Below the pieces are notes generated by a model that worked only from the letters and a program-made list of their open reading frames with translations, was not told the DNA's origin and did not search any database. A program made the translations under genes and the position numbers. Shown here in pieces: positions 1-10,179 of a DNA stretch of 64,000 nucleotides; the stretch's first letter is position 1, and each line of letters starts with the position of its first letter. Source of the stretch: an uncultured Roseovarius sp. (GTDB lineage Bacteria > Pseudomonadota > Alphaproteobacteria > Rhodobacterales > Rhodobacteraceae); assembly GCA_947499555.1 (NCBI GenBank), contig CANMOU010000002.1, positions 755,001-819,000 of the forward strand, given 5' to 3'.

Positions 1-2871
1 AAGACCCGGTTTGGAAACCTGAAGAATGTTCTGGATGAATCGAGCAGTCAGACTGAGATCATCGTTCTGGAAAGTCCGTTTGTCGGCAATGCGCAGTGGG
101 ATGTTCTGCTTGAGAGCTTTAATGCCGAGACGGCGGTTATCGATTGCACGTTCGAGTCTGGCAAGGGGGCTTTGCAGGCGGGTTTGCGTCGTATTCGTGC
201 TGAGGCTGAGGATGCCGTACGGTCTGGCACGGGGCACATTGTTCTGACGGATCAGAATGTGGATGAGACCCGTGTTGGCATGCCGATGATCCTGGCAACA
301 AGTGCGGTGCACGGGCATCTGACGCGTGAGGGTTTGAGGACGTTCACAAGTCTCAATGTGCGGTCGGCGGAATGCATTGATCCGCATTACTTTGCCGTGC
401 TGATCGGGGCGGGCGCGACCGTTGTGAACCCGTATCTGGCAGAGGACAGCCTTGCAGACCGGATTGATCGCGGCCTTCTGGAAGGGTCGCTCACCGAGGC
501 CGTCGCGCGATATAGGACGGCCATTGATCAGGGTCTTCTGAAGATCATGTCGAAGATGGGGATCAGCGTGATCTCTTCGTATCGTGGGGGTCTGAATTTC
601 GAGGCCGTGGGTTTAAGCCGGGCCATGTGTGCCGAGTATTTTCCCGGCTTGACGAGCCGGATCTCGGGGATTGGCGTTTCCGGGATCCAGGGCAAGCTGG
701 AAAAGATCCATGCCAAGGCTTTTGAAGGGGGCAAGGACGTTCTTCCGATAGGCGGGTTCTACAAGGCTCGCAAATCTGGTGAAACCCACGCCTGGGGCGC
801 GCAGACCATGCATATGATGCAAATGGCCTGCAACAAGGCGAGCTATGAGCTTTGGCAACGTTACAGCCAGGCGATGCAGGCAAATCCGCCAATCCATCTG
901 CGCGATCTGATGGCGATCAAGCCGATGGGAGACCCGATTCCAATCGAGGAGGTGGAAAGCGTGACGGCGATCCGGAAGCGGTTTGTCACGCCGGGAATGA
1001 GCCTTGGCGCGCTTAGCCCGGAGGCTCATAAGACGTTGAATGTCGCGATGAACCGCATCGGCGCGCGCAGCGACAGCGGAGAGGGTGGCGAAGATCCGGC
1101 GCATTTCGTGCCAGAGCCCAATGGCGATAACCCTTCGGCGAAAATCAAGCAGGTGGCTTCAGGCCGCTTCGGTGTCACGGCGGAGTATCTCAATCAATGC
1201 GACGAGCTTGAGATCAAGGTTGCACAAGGGGCGAAGCCGGGTGAGGGTGGACAGCTTCCGGGGATGAAAGTCACCGACCTGATTGCCCGGCTGCGGCATT
1301 CCACCAAGGGTGTGACACTGATCAGCCCGCCGCCGCATCACGATATCTACTCCATCGAGGATCTGGCGCAGCTCATCTACGATCTGAAACAGATCAACCC
1401 GACTGTGAAGGTCTGCGTGAAGCTTGTGTCGCAATCAGGTGTTGGGACGATTGCTGCCGGCGTGGCCAAAGCTAAGGCGGATGTGATCCTGATTTCCGGT
1501 CATAACGGAGGCACAGGGGCATCACCTGCAACGTCGATCAAATACGCGGGATTGCCTTGGGAAATGGGCCTTACAGAAGCGCATCAGGTTCTGTCGATGA
1601 ACAACCTCCGCAACCGGATCACACTTCGTACCGATGGCGGCTTGCGTACCGGGCGTGACATCGTCATGGCGGCGATGATGGGAGCCGAGGAATATGGTAT
1701 CGGCACCGCCGCGCTTATTGCGATGGGCTGCATCATGGTGCGCCAATGCCAGTCGAACACCTGCCCTGTCGGTGTCTGCACGCAGGACGAGAGCCTACGG
1801 GCCAAGTTCACCGGCAATGCCGATAAGGTTGTGAACCTGATCACATTCTATGCGCAGGAAGTTCGCGAGATACTGGCGAGCATCGGGGCAAAATCGCTTG
1901 ATGAAGTGATTGGACGTCCGGATCTTCTAACGCAGGTGAGCCGTGGCAGTGCGCATCTGGATGATCTTGACCTTAATCCTATGCTGATTTCTGTAGATGG
2001 TGCGCGCCATATCACCTTTGATCGTAATCGGCCGCGCAACGAGGTTCCCGACACTCTGGACGCCGAGATTGTCCGCGATGCCGCCAGGTTCCTTGATGAC
2101 GGCGAAAAGATGCAACTTCACTATGCGGTACAGAATACCCACCGGACGGTTGGTACGCGGGTCTCAAGCCACATCGTGCGGAATTTTGGCATGCGCAATG
2201 CGCTGCAGCCCAACCACCTGACGGTGAAGCTGACCGGAAGTGCCGGACAAAGCCTTGGTGCTTTTGGCGCGCCGGGCTTGAAGATCGAAGTGTCTGGTGA
2301 CGCCAATGACTACGTCGGCAAAGGGCTGTCAGGCGCGACGATTGTCGTGCGGCCGCCGATGACAAGTCCGCTTGAGGCCAGCAGCAACACGATCATCGGC
2401 AATACCGTTCTTTATGGCGCCACGGATGGGTATCTATTTGCCTCAGGGCGCGCCGGAGAGCGTTTTGCGGTTCGAAATTCAGGGGCGAAAGTTGTCGTCG
2501 AGGGCTGTGGTTCCAACGGGTGTGAGTACATGACCGGTGGTGTCGCGGTTATCCTTGGGACGGTCGGTGCAAACTTTGCTGCCGGGATGACAGGCGGAAT
2601 GGCCTATCTCTACGATCCGCAAAGGCAAACCGACAAGCTGATCAATCGGGAGACGGTTGTGACCTGCCCTGTGAGCGCGCCGTACTGGCTGGGACAACTG
2701 GAAGAGTTGATCGAACGGCATGCGTCAGAAACCGGAAGTCAGATCGCGCAGAACATTCTGCAGTATTGGGATGTGGAACGCGGCAACTTCGTTCAGGTCT
2801 GCCCGAAAGAAATGCTGGATAAACTTGAGCACCCTCTCGGCCTTGAGGAAGGCGCAATTCCGGCGGAATAG
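1..2871 (+). CDS. gltB: Glutamate synthase (NADPH) large subunit, 3' part
   Basis: The open frame runs in from the window edge and has no start here; 956 residues are visible, so about 550 of the roughly 1500 of a full GltB are missing, including the N-terminal glutaminase domain. What is seen is the end of the central domain, the FMN-binding synthase domain (GEGGEDP, PGEGGQLPG, SGHNGGTGASP), the 3Fe-4S motif CxxxxxCxxxxC starting near visible residue 577, and the C-terminal beta-helix (GSNGCEYMTGG). The enzyme makes two glutamates from glutamine and 2-oxoglutarate in the cytoplasm, together with a small GltD subunit. gltD is not seen downstream, so it must lie elsewhere, perhaps upstream of the window. 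Identification is secure. Confidence 0.97.
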   Translation, partial: KTRFGNLKNVLDESSSQTEIIVLESPFVGNAQWDVLLESFNAETAVIDCTFESGKGALQAGLRRIRAEAEDAVRSGTGHIVLTDQNVDETRVGMPMILATSAVHGHLTREGLRTFTSLNVRSAECIDPHYFAVLIGAGATVVNPYLAEDSLADRIDRGLLEGSLTEAVARYRTAIDQGLLKIMSKMGISVISSYRGGLNFEAVGLSRAMCAEYFPGLTSRISGIGVSGIQGKLEKIHAKAFEGGKDVLPIGGFYKARKSGETHAWGAQTMHMMQMACNKASYELWQRYSQAMQANPPIHLRDLMAIKPMGDPIPIEEVESVTAIRKRFVTPGMSLGALSPEAHKTLNVAMNRIGARSDSGEGGEDPAHFVPEPNGDNPSAKIKQVASGRFGVTAEYLNQCDELEIKVAQGAKPGEGGQLPGMKVTDLIARLRHSTKGVTLISPPPHHDIYSIEDLAQLIYDLKQINPTVKVCVKLVSQSGVGTIAAGVAKAKADVILISGHNGGTGASPATSIKYAGLPWEMGLTEAHQVLSMNNLRNRITLRTDGGLRTGRDIVMAAMMGAEEYGIGTAALIAMGCIMVRQCQSNTCPVGVCTQDESLRAKFTGNADKVVNLITFYAQEVREILASIGAKSLDEVIGRPDLLTQVSRGSAHLDDLDLNPMLISVDGARHITFDRNRPRNEVPDTLDAEIVRDAARFLDDGEKMQLHYAVQNTHRTVGTRVSSHIVRNFGMRNALQPNHLTVKLTGSAGQSLGAFGAPGLKIEVSGDANDYVGKGLSGATIVVRPPMTSPLEASSNTIIGNTVLYGATDGYLFASGRAGERFAVRNSGAKVVVEGCGSNGCEYMTGGVAVILGTVGANFAAGMTGGMAYLYDPQRQTDKLINRETVVTCPVSAPYWLGQLEELIERHASETGSQIAQNILQYWDVERGNFVQVCPKEMLDKLEHPLGLEEGAIPAE

Positions 2872-2986
2872 AGTCTGATAGTGCGACATGAATGGCGGTC
2901 TGTGTGACACACTGCCATTCATTTCTTTCATTGCCTGCGATCAACGGATTGACCATGCATTGCCAAGCTGCGGTATAGCTTGCGCG

Positions 2987-3721
2987 ATGGCCAAACGAAA
3001 ATCCAAACGCAAATCAAATTTTCCGGCACGGATGATTGAACGCATCCTTGCGCCGGTGCGCTGGGTCTGGCGATGGACCTTGCGAGTTGCGTTGATTGTA
3101 AGCGTCATTGTTTGCGCGACCATTGCCGTGCACCGCTTTCTTGACCCGCCAGCCACACTTTACATGGCGCAAGAGGCCGCGCGTCTTTCTGGGATCGATC
3201 ACCAATGGGTGCCAATCGATGATATCGCTGATGTTATGCCCAGATCACTTGTTGCGGCGGAAGACGCGAATTTCTGCCTGCATTGGGGATTTGATGTAAA
3301 GGCAATCCGGACAGCCCTGGAAGACGGAACAGGGCGTGGCGCGTCGACGATTTCGCAGCAGGTCGTCAAGAATGTCTACCTTTGGCACGGTCGCAGTTGG
3401 GCGCGCAAAGCGCTTGAGGCTTTGATGACGCCGCTTGTTGAGACCTTTTGGACCAAGCGGCGTATTCTGGAAGTCTATCTGAACGTTGCGGAGTTCGGTG
3501 AAGGTGTTTTTGGCATTGAGGCCGCCTCTCGCCATTACTTTGATACGGGCCCCGAAGATCTGAGTGAGCAGCAGGCTGCCCTTCTGGCTGCAATCCTTCC
3601 AAATCCGAAAGAGCGTTCCGCCTCGAAACCCAGTGATTTCGTCAGAAAACGTGCGCGACAGGTTCGCGGCGGCGCGGCCACGATCCGCCGTGACGGACGT
3701 TCGGGATGTTTCGAGGATTGA
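2987..3721 (+). CDS. mtgA: Monofunctional peptidoglycan glycosyltransferase
   Basis: A GT51 enzyme that polymerises lipid II into glycan strands at the periplasmic face of the inner membrane. The ATG before AKRKSKRKSNF is chosen because it gives a basic cytoplasmic tail, then one membrane anchor (about residues 30-47), then the catalytic domain; 244 residues fits MtgA. Catalytic motifs are EDANFCLHWGFD with the general-base Glu, GASTISQQ, and RRILEVYLNVAEFG. No transpeptidase domain follows, which separates it from the bifunctional PbpC at the other end of the window. An upstream in-frame ATG at 2888 would add 33 residues with no family match. Confidence 0.93.
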   Translation: MAKRKSKRKSNFPARMIERILAPVRWVWRWTLRVALIVSVIVCATIAVHRFLDPPATLYMAQEAARLSGIDHQWVPIDDIADVMPRSLVAAEDANFCLHWGFDVKAIRTALEDGTGRGASTISQQVVKNVYLWHGRSWARKALEALMTPLVETFWTKRRILEVYLNVAEFGEGVFGIEAASRHYFDTGPEDLSEQQAALLAAILPNPKERSASKPSDFVRKRARQVRGGAATIRRDGRSGCFED

Positions 3722-3778
3722 ATTGCCGTGCCAAACGGGGCATTGAGAGACAGTTTACGTCCAATTCCCGGAATTCGT

Positions 3779-4444
3779 ATGGCTAAGCTGTATCACGTCC
3801 CGTTGTCACCTTTTTGCAGAAAGGTGCGCTTGTGCCTCGCTGAGAAACGTATCGAATGCGAATTGGCCGAGGAGAAATACTGGGAGGCGGATGCCGATTT
3901 CCTGCGTCGCAATCCAGCAGGTAAGGTCCCGGTTCTGAAAATCGATAACCTGACCTTGTCGGAGAGCACGCCGATCTGCGAATACCTTGAGGGCAAATAT
4001 CCAGAGCCTGCATTGATGCCGAAAGGCCATGAGGCGAAGTATGAAGTCCGGCGTCTGGTGGCCTGGTTCGATGACAAGTTTCACAATGAAGTCACGTCCA
4101 AGCTTCTCTACGAGCGGGTGAACAAGAAAGTCATGGGTCAGGGGTTTCCAGATAGCGGCAATGTCAAGGCCGGTGCGAAAGCGATCAAATTCCACCTCGA
4201 TTACATGAACTGGCTGCTGGATCGGCGACGGTGGCTTGCCGGCGACGTTATGACAATGGCCGATTTTGCCGCTGCTGCCCATATGTCGAGCCTTGACTAT
4301 ATATCGGATGTCGATTGGAACCGGTCCGAGACCGTCAAGGATTGGTATGCGAAGATCAAATCGCGGCCCGCGTTTCGCAGTATTCTGGCCGATCAGGTGC
4401 CGGGCTTTCCCCCGCCTGCGCATTATGCCGACTTGGACTTCTAA
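3779..4444 (+). CDS. Glutathione S-transferase family protein
   Basis: A 221-residue soluble protein with a thioredoxin-fold N-terminal half. It shows the SPFCRKVR segment after the first strand, the conserved cis-Pro motif GKVPVL, and the [10 protein letters not shown] glutathione-binding turn; an all-helical C-terminal half follows. The start at [11 protein letters not shown] is chosen because the fold begins there; an earlier in-frame ATG at 3728 adds 17 unrelated residues. Proteins of this type conjugate or reduce electrophiles with glutathione, but the substrate cannot be read from sequence. It sits between mtgA and queG in the same direction with short gaps and may be cotranscribed with them. 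Confidence 0.85.
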   Translation: MAKLYHVPLSPFCRKVRLCLAEKRIECELAEEKYWEADADFLRRNPAGKVPVLKIDNLTLSESTPICEYLEGKYPEPALMPKGHEAKYEVRRLVAWFDDKFHNEVTSKLLYERVNKKVMGQGFPDSGNVKAGAKAIKFHLDYMNWLLDRRRWLAGDVMTMADFAAAAHMSSLDYISDVDWNRSETVKDWYAKIKSRPAFRSILADQVPGFPPPAHYADLDF

Positions 4445-4494
4445 AAAGTGTTTCAGGGTCACCAAGGCCACTGCCTCAGCCGTGGTCTGACAGC

Positions 4495-5544
4495 ATGGAT
4501 GGGCTGAAACAGAGACTGATATCGCAATCCGAGATCGAAGGGTTTGATGCGTGCCGCGTCTGCTCTCCGGATGCTGTTCCGGATGTGCCCGAGCACCTCG
4601 CGGCTTTTTTGCGGAAAGGGTATCATGGGCAAATGGCCTGGCTGGCAGATCGGGCGCATTGGCGCGGGAACCCGGCGGCGCTTTGGCCGGAAGCCCGGTC
4701 AGTGATCGTGCTTGCCGACAGTTACACGCCCGAGTTTGATCCGCTGGCCAATCTGGACCAGCCCGGGCTTGGGACGGTGTCCGTCTATGCGCGTCACAAA
4801 GACTATCACGATGTGATCAAGAAACGTCTGAAGCGCCTGGCGCGGTGGCTGATCGACGACAGCGGTGGCGAGGTAAAGGTGTTTGTCGACACAGCGCCCG
4901 TTCCGGAAAAGCCATTGGGCCAGGCGGCCGGGTTGGGATGGCAGGGCAAACACACAAATCTCCTGAGCCGGGAACTGGGGAACTGGTTTTTTATCGGGTC
5001 CGTCTTCACGACGCTGGTAATAGACCCTGATTCACCTGAAATCGACCATTGCGGTTCTTGCCGTGCGTGTCTGGATATCTGCCCGACAGACGCTTTTCCG
5101 GCGCCATATCAGCTTGATGCGCGGCGGTGTATTTCTTATCTGACGATTGAACACAAAGGGCCGGTTGATGAGGATCTGCGCGGTCAGATGGGGAACAGGA
5201 TTTACGGCTGTGATGACTGCTTAGCGGTTTGCCCTTGGAACAAGTTTGCAGTCGTGGCGAAAGAGGCTCGATATCATGCCCGCGATGATCTGATGGCGCC
5301 ACGGCTTGATGATCTAGCGGGTCTTGACGATGCTGGTTTCCGGCAAAAATTCTCAGGCAGCCCAATCAAGCGGATTGGACGGGATCGCTTCGTTCGCAAT
5401 GTGCTTTATGCGATGGGGAATTCGGGTGACGGGTCCTTGATCGGTTCGGCGCAATCGCATTGTGATGATCCGGACCCGACAGTTGCAGATGCCGCGCGCT
5501 GGGCGGTTCTGCGACTGAAAGATGCCGCAAATAAGCTGGAATAA
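4495..5544 (+). CDS. queG: Epoxyqueuosine reductase
   Basis: A cobalamin- and 4Fe-4S-dependent enzyme that reduces epoxyqueuosine to queuosine in the wobble position of tRNAs. Evidence: the family segment [22 protein letters not shown] in the first half; two ferredoxin-like clusters, [12 protein letters not shown] and [11 protein letters not shown]; and a C-terminal HEAT-like tail ([14 protein letters not shown]). The start MDGLKQRL gives 349 residues, the normal QueG length; an upstream extension inside the preceding gene is unlikely to be translated. Identification is strong because the double cluster spacing and the Lys/Gly-rich segment are both present. Confidence 0.94.
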   Translation: MDGLKQRLISQSEIEGFDACRVCSPDAVPDVPEHLAAFLRKGYHGQMAWLADRAHWRGNPAALWPEARSVIVLADSYTPEFDPLANLDQPGLGTVSVYARHKDYHDVIKKRLKRLARWLIDDSGGEVKVFVDTAPVPEKPLGQAAGLGWQGKHTNLLSRELGNWFFIGSVFTTLVIDPDSPEIDHCGSCRACLDICPTDAFPAPYQLDARRCISYLTIEHKGPVDEDLRGQMGNRIYGCDDCLAVCPWNKFAVVAKEARYHARDDLMAPRLDDLAGLDDAGFRQKFSGSPIKRIGRDRFVRNVLYAMGNSGDGSLIGSAQSHCDDPDPTVADAARWAVLRLKDAANKLE

Positions 5545-5587
5545 CGTCGCGCAATCGGTACATCTTTCGAAAAAATAAGGAAAATTC

Positions 5588-7588
5588 ATGCCGATCCTTC
5601 TTGGCGTTGATACTGGTGGCACCTACACCGACGCTGTGCTGCTTGAAGACGAGATGCGAGTCCTTGCCAGCAGCAAGGCGCTGACCACGCGCCACGATCT
5701 TTCGATTGGCATCGGGCAGGCCATTGAAGCCGTCTTGATGCAAAGTGGCGTGTCACCGTCTGAAATTGCACTTGCGTCGCTGTCCACGACATTGGCCACA
5801 AATGCTCTGGTCGAAGGCAAAGGCGGGCGAATTGGCTTGGTCTATATCGGTTTTCGAAAGGACGATCTTAGGAACCATGGCCTGACAGATGCGTTGGCGG
5901 GAGACCCGGCAATAGCTTTGGTTGGCGGTCATAACCACGCCGGTAACGAGGCTGTGTCACTTGATGAACCTGCGCTTCTCGCGTGGTTGGAGACGATTGA
6001 TGATGTTTCCGCCTTTGCTGTCGCTGGTCAATTCGCCACTCGAAATCCCGCCCATGAATTGCGCGCTGCTGAGATTATTCGTGAACAGGTCGGCAAACCG
6101 GTGAGCTGCTCGCATCATCTTTCGGCCAAGCTGAATGGCCCCAAGCGGGCGCTTACGGCGCTTTTGAATGCCCGCCTTATCGGGATGATTGCGCAGCTGA
6201 TTGCGAAGGCCGAGGACACATTGGAGCGATTGGAGATTAGCGCGCCATTGATGGTTGTACGGGGTGACGGCGCGCTGATCTCTGCGGCGCAGGCCAAGGA
6301 ACGCCCAATCGAAACGATTCTGAGCGGGCCGGCAGCGAGCATTGTTGGTGCGCAATGGATGACGCATGTTGGTGATGCATTGGTTTCGGACATTGGTGGC
6401 ACAACAACAGATGTGGCCGTGCTGCGCGAGGGACGCCCTGCGATTGACCCTAACGGTGCGCGCGTCGGCCCCTGGCGGACAATGGTCGAGGCCGTCGCGA
6501 TGCGCACGACCGGATTGGGCGGTGACAGCGAAGTGCATGTTGTCGAAGAGGGTCTGACCGGCGGTGTGATACTGGGGCCCCGCCGCGTTGTGCCAATCAG
6601 CCTTGTGGCGCAGGACGACCCGGAACTTGTGCACGCCGTTTTGGACGAACAACTTCGCAGCGAGACGCCCGGAGAGTATGATGCGCGATTTGTTCGGATC
6701 GTGCCCGGCGTTGATCCATGTGGGATCGGAAACAAAGACGCCGCCTTGCTTGAACGGATTGATGAGCGGGTCCGGCCCGTTGGCGCAATTCTGAAAACCC
6801 GTCTTGAGAGCTCGGCCCTGCGGCGGCTTGTCAATCGAGGGATTGTGCAGGTCGCGGGCGTTACGCCCTCGGATGCCTGCCATGTGCTGGGGCTCCTTGG
6901 TGATTGGGATCGGGAGGCCGCGGAAAAAGCTCTGACACTTTACGCACGCAAACGCACCGGCAATGGCAACCGGATAGCGCAAAGCGCATTGTCGCTGTCA
7001 GAGATCATATTTGAGCAACTGGTCTCGCAGACAAGTTTGGCCTTGTTAGAGACTGTTTTTGCAGAAGAGAATGTCGAATTTGGCCAAGCGCCCGATATTC
7101 TGGCGCGGCACAGTCTTTTGCAGAAAGGCCTTGACCATCATCGCGGATTGCTTCGTCTTGAAGCCGCCGTGAACGTGCCAGTCATAGGTCTTGGTGCATC
7201 GGCCGCCACGTACTATCCAAAAGTCGGGACGCGTCTTGGATGCGATATGATCTTGCCGGAGCACGCCGAAGTCGCGAATGCCATAGGCGCGGTTGTTGGT
7301 CGGGTCACAATTCGGTGCAGTGGGACAGTGACAAGCCCTGCCGAAGGGCGGTTTCGCGTGCATCTTGATGGGGGTCCTGAGGATTTCGCAAATGTCGATC
7401 TAGCGATTGAGCGTCTGGAAAATGTGCTGGAAGAGATGGCGCGGAAGCAGGCGATGGATGCGGGCGCAGAAGATCTTCAAGTTCATCATCTGCGTGATGT
7501 AAAGACGGCTGAGGCAGAAGCGCGCGAGATTTTTCTGGACGCAGAAATCACGGTTGAGGTCAGTGGTCGACCGCGGATTGCCGTTTAA
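5588..7588 (+). CDS. HyuA-type hydantoinase/oxoprolinase subunit
   Basis: A 666-residue member of the ATP-dependent hydantoinase/5-oxoprolinase A family. The N-terminal GVDTGGTYTDAV motif is the actin-like ATP-binding signature; LASLSTTLATNALVEG and the mid-protein SDIGGTTTDVAVL motif support it. An AAGGAAA ribosome-binding site lies just before the ATG. These enzymes open lactam rings such as hydantoins or 5-oxoproline. They normally work with a HyuB partner, which is absent here, so the substrate is open; it may pair with a subunit encoded elsewhere or act alone. Its stop codon overlaps that of the convergent LysR gene within a perfect palindrome. Confidence 0.85.
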   Translation: MPILLGVDTGGTYTDAVLLEDEMRVLASSKALTTRHDLSIGIGQAIEAVLMQSGVSPSEIALASLSTTLATNALVEGKGGRIGLVYIGFRKDDLRNHGLTDALAGDPAIALVGGHNHAGNEAVSLDEPALLAWLETIDDVSAFAVAGQFATRNPAHELRAAEIIREQVGKPVSCSHHLSAKLNGPKRALTALLNARLIGMIAQLIAKAEDTLERLEISAPLMVVRGDGALISAAQAKERPIETILSGPAASIVGAQWMTHVGDALVSDIGGTTTDVAVLREGRPAIDPNGARVGPWRTMVEAVAMRTTGLGGDSEVHVVEEGLTGGVILGPRRVVPISLVAQDDPELVHAVLDEQLRSETPGEYDARFVRIVPGVDPCGIGNKDAALLERIDERVRPVGAILKTRLESSALRRLVNRGIVQVAGVTPSDACHVLGLLGDWDREAAEKALTLYARKRTGNGNRIAQSALSLSEIIFEQLVSQTSLALLETVFAEENVEFGQAPDILARHSLLQKGLDHHRGLLRLEAAVNVPVIGLGASAATYYPKVGTRLGCDMILPEHAEVANAIGAVVGRVTIRCSGTVTSPAEGRFRVHLDGGPEDFANVDLAIERLENVLEEMARKQAMDAGAEDLQVHHLRDVKTAEAEAREIFLDAEITVEVSGRPRIAV

Positions 7589-7595
7589 ACGGCAA
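7578..7595. other. 18-bp perfect palindrome over two convergent stop codons
   Basis: TTGCCGTTTAAACGGCAA reads the same on both strands and contains both TAA stops, so the two proteins end with near-identical codons (IAV and VAV). In RNA it can form a 9-bp stem with essentially no loop, so it may be a weak bidirectional transcription end or simply a compact convergent junction. Confidence 0.7.
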
Positions 7596-8496
7596 CAGCT
7601 TGGAGACCAATCAACCAGTCCCGTACATTCCTTTCTTGGGGGCTGAGCGGGATGGAGTCTGACCAGACAAGATAGAAGCCTGCTCCGGTTGACCAAGCCC
7701 ATTCTGATCTGGGGACCAGCAGGCCCTGGGCAACCAATTGCTGCGTGACGTGTTGCCATCCAAAAGCGAAGCCTTCCCCTGCAATGGCCGCCTGCAATAC
7801 CAATGCGTAATCGTTGAGGCGCAAGCCTGTTTTCGGCTCGACATAGGGGACGTTCCAGTGCTGGAAGAAATCCGCCCAGGTCGGACGCTCACGAATTGGC
7901 TCTTCAAGGTGGATTAGAGACTGATTCAGCAAGTTTGCGACGGTTCTTAGATGAATCGCTGCCGCATTTACGCGCGGTGCGGCGATGGGCATGATGACCT
8001 CCGGCGCAATCAAATGGCTGTCGCATCCTGACCAGTCACCGTGCCCGCGCCGAATGGCAAGACTGGTGCCATCGCTGCCGATTGCGGGTTCGCGCTCTGA
8101 GGTCTGGAGGCGCAGATCAATGTCAGGATGCGCATGGTGAAATTCCGCCAGTTTGGGAACCATCCAATAATGGGCAAAGGCGGTCGATGCCGAGAGTGTG
8201 ACATGCGCCTGGGCGCTGCGTGCGCTTAGGAGTTCCGCGGTGGCCTGGATGCGGGAAAAAGCCGATGATACATCATTGAAAAGGCGCTCTCCTGCCTGTG
8301 TGAGGCTGACCGAGCGGTGTGCCCGGTCGAAGAGCCGTGTGCCCAGAGACGTTTCCAACTGTTTGATGGATGCTGACACGGCAGGTTGTCGAACGTTCAA
8401 CTCGTTGGCCGCTTTGGTGAATGATCTGGTGCGTGCTGCGGCCTCAAAAACCAGCAGATGCCTTGGCGATGAAACCAGTTTCCAGAGCTTTTGCAT
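7585..8496 (-). CDS. LysR-family transcriptional regulator (GcvA-like)
   Basis: A 303-residue DNA-binding regulator. The N-terminal winged helix-turn-helix (about residues 10-70, FEAAARTRSFTKAANELNVRQPAVSASIKQLE) is followed by a type-2 periplasmic-binding-like effector domain. The spacing and the LxxFEAAARTxSFTxAAxEL pattern are typical of the GcvA branch that controls glycine- and amine-related genes. It is divergent from the MttB-like gene with 89 bp between start codons, so that gene is its likely target. Its 3' end overlaps the HyuA-type gene by 4 bp. Confidence 0.9.
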   Translation of the reverse strand: MQKLWKLVSSPRHLLVFEAAARTRSFTKAANELNVRQPAVSASIKQLETSLGTRLFDRAHRSVSLTQAGERLFNDVSSAFSRIQATAELLSARSAQAHVTLSASTAFAHYWMVPKLAEFHHAHPDIDLRLQTSEREPAIGSDGTSLAIRRGHGDWSGCDSHLIAPEVIMPIAAPRVNAAAIHLRTVANLLNQSLIHLEEPIRERPTWADFFQHWNVPYVEPKTGLRLNDYALVLQAAIAGEGFAFGWQHVTQQLVAQGLLVPRSEWAWSTGAGFYLVWSDSIPLSPQERNVRDWLIGLQAVAV

Positions 8497-8509
8497 AAAC
8501 TCAGGTTAT
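8495..8509. promoter_or_regulatory. Candidate LysR box
   Basis: ATAA-N7-TTAT, a T-N11-A dyad, covers the start codon of the LysR gene in the divergent intergenic space. The position fits autorepression plus activation of the MttB-like gene, but the motif is short and AT-rich. Confidence 0.35.
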
Positions 8510-8585
8510 CCAAAGAACTGATTTTTTCAAGCGTCACAGGACTTGGTTTTGGATTTAGATTGATTCCGCAAGTGGGAGACAGGAC

Positions 8586-10103
8586 ATGCCGCGACGTACG
8601 CGCACCCGACGTGAGACCGCCGAGCAGGCTTTGTCCGCCTTGCCGTCGCCCTTCGTAACGCGACGGCTGCCAGTCTTCGACGTGGTCGATGATAAAACGC
8701 TGGCGCGGCTTGATGCGCAGGTTGATTGGCTTATTGAGAATGTCGGGATTGAATTTCGCGACGATCCTGAGGCGCATCGTATCTGGAAATCGGGTGGCGC
8801 GGAGATCAAGGACAACCGGGTGGTTGTAGACGCCGCCCGGATCAGGGACCTGTGCAAGCTTGCGCCGACAGAATTTACGCAGGTGGCGCGCAACCCGGAG
8901 CGGAATGTGGTGATTGGTCGTGAAAACCAGGTCTTTGCGCCGATTTATGGCGCACCATTCGTCCGGGATCTTGAGGGCGGCCGGCGTTACGGGGATATCG
9001 ATAGCTTCGAGAAACTGGTCAAGCTTGCCTATCTTCATCCCAACTTGCATCACACCGGGCTTGTGATTTGCGAGCCCTGCGATGTTCCGGTGAGCCATCG
9101 GCATCTGGACATGGTCTATCTGCATATGACGCGGTCGGACAAACCGCATCTGGGCGCGATCACCGAAATGAGCCGGGCGCAGGATAGTGTCGATATGGCG
9201 GAGATCCTGCATGGCAAGGACGTGATGGAGCAGCAATGCGTCATCATGGGCAATGTGAACACCAATTCACCACTGCTGGTGGACAAGGTGGTGAGTGAGG
9301 CCATTCGCGTTTACTGTGGCCGGGGACAGGGCATCGTTGTTGTGCCATTCATTCTGTCCGGTGCGATGGGTCCGGTCAGCACCGCGGCAAGTGTGACACA
9401 GGCCTTGGCTGAGGCGATGGTGTGTTGCGCATTCGCGCAGCTTGTCCGGCCCGGTGCGCCCTTTGTCCTGGGCAACTTCCTGTCGTCGATGAGCCTGAAA
9501 AGCGGGGCGCCGACCTTTGGGATGCCAGAACCGGTAATAAGCAACTATGCGATCGGCCAAATGGCGCGTCGCCTGGGCCTGCCGCTGCGCTGTGGCGGGT
9601 CGCTGACCGCCTCAAAGATCGAGGATGCGCAGGCGGCTTATGAAAGCGCGGACTCGATGCACTCGACCGCACTGGCCGGGGCGAATTTTGTGCTCCATGC
9701 TGCGGGATGGTTGGAAGGCGGGCTTTGCACCGGGTTTGAGAAGCTGGTGATGGATGCGGATCGCTTGGGGGCTTATCAAAAAATGCTGGGTGGGCTCGAT
9801 ACTTCGGATGAGGCGATGGCACGTGACGCTTACGAGGAAGTGGATCCCGCCGGGCATTTCCTTGGTTGTGCCCACACGATGAGGAATTACCAAACCGCTT
9901 TTTATGAGCCCAAGCTCAGCGATAGCGAGAATGTCGAAAGCTGGGAGGAGGGCGGATCGAAAGACATGCGCCGACGCGCTTACGAGCGGTGGAACGCAAT
10001 GCTGGACGGATATGAGGCCCCACCGATGGACCCTGCCGTGGACGAGGCGTTGCAGGACTATGTTGCGCGGCGTAAGCGTGAGATACCGGAAGCGTGGTAC
10101 TAG
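8586..10103 (+). CDS. MttB-family (non-pyrrolysine) methyltransferase
   Basis: A 505-residue member of the trimethylamine methyltransferase family. Seen: the family N-terminal block ([16 protein letters not shown]), the TIM-barrel core with VNTNSPL and GAMGPVS, and GGSLTASK near residue 340. There is no in-frame amber codon before the terminal TAG, so it is not a pyrrolysine enzyme. Pyrrolysine-free relatives characterised so far demethylate quaternary amines such as glycine betaine or carnitine, passing the methyl to a corrinoid protein. No corrinoid protein or MtbA partner is encoded nearby, so substrate and acceptor are inference. A GGGAGA ribosome-binding site precedes the ATG. The divergent LysR gene probably controls it. 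Confidence 0.85.
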   Translation: MPRRTRTRRETAEQALSALPSPFVTRRLPVFDVVDDKTLARLDAQVDWLIENVGIEFRDDPEAHRIWKSGGAEIKDNRVVVDAARIRDLCKLAPTEFTQVARNPERNVVIGRENQVFAPIYGAPFVRDLEGGRRYGDIDSFEKLVKLAYLHPNLHHTGLVICEPCDVPVSHRHLDMVYLHMTRSDKPHLGAITEMSRAQDSVDMAEILHGKDVMEQQCVIMGNVNTNSPLLVDKVVSEAIRVYCGRGQGIVVVPFILSGAMGPVSTAASVTQALAEAMVCCAFAQLVRPGAPFVLGNFLSSMSLKSGAPTFGMPEPVISNYAIGQMARRLGLPLRCGGSLTASKIEDAQAAYESADSMHSTALAGANFVLHAAGWLEGGLCTGFEKLVMDADRLGAYQKMLGGLDTSDEAMARDAYEEVDPAGHFLGCAHTMRNYQTAFYEPKLSDSENVESWEEGGSKDMRRRAYERWNAMLDGYEAPPMDPAVDEALQDYVARRKREIPEAWY

Positions 10104-10138
10104 GGGGCTCTGCCCCCATGTCGAAACGGTGTTTCGAC
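10103..10138. repeat. Tandem intergenic hairpins after the MttB-like gene
   Basis: Two adjacent inverted repeats start at the stop codon: GGGGGC-TCT-GCCCCC, then GTCGAAAC-GGT-GTTTCGAC. There is no long T run, so they may end transcription weakly or stabilise the upstream mRNA. GGGGGCTCTGCCCCC elements after genes are, from memory, common in Rhodobacterales genomes. Confidence 0.6.
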
Positions 10139-10179
10139 GTCCCTCCAGGTGTTTTCGGACAGATGAAGGAGATTGGGAT

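Noticed and set aside
5957-6982. 341-codon open frame antisense to the hydantoinase-like gene
   Set aside because: Same reasoning: a shadow of a strongly supported gene, with no domain of its own.
8586-10103. Pyrrolysine-containing trimethylamine methyltransferase
   Set aside because: The only TAG in frame is the terminal stop; the protein is already full length, and no pyl genes are seen.
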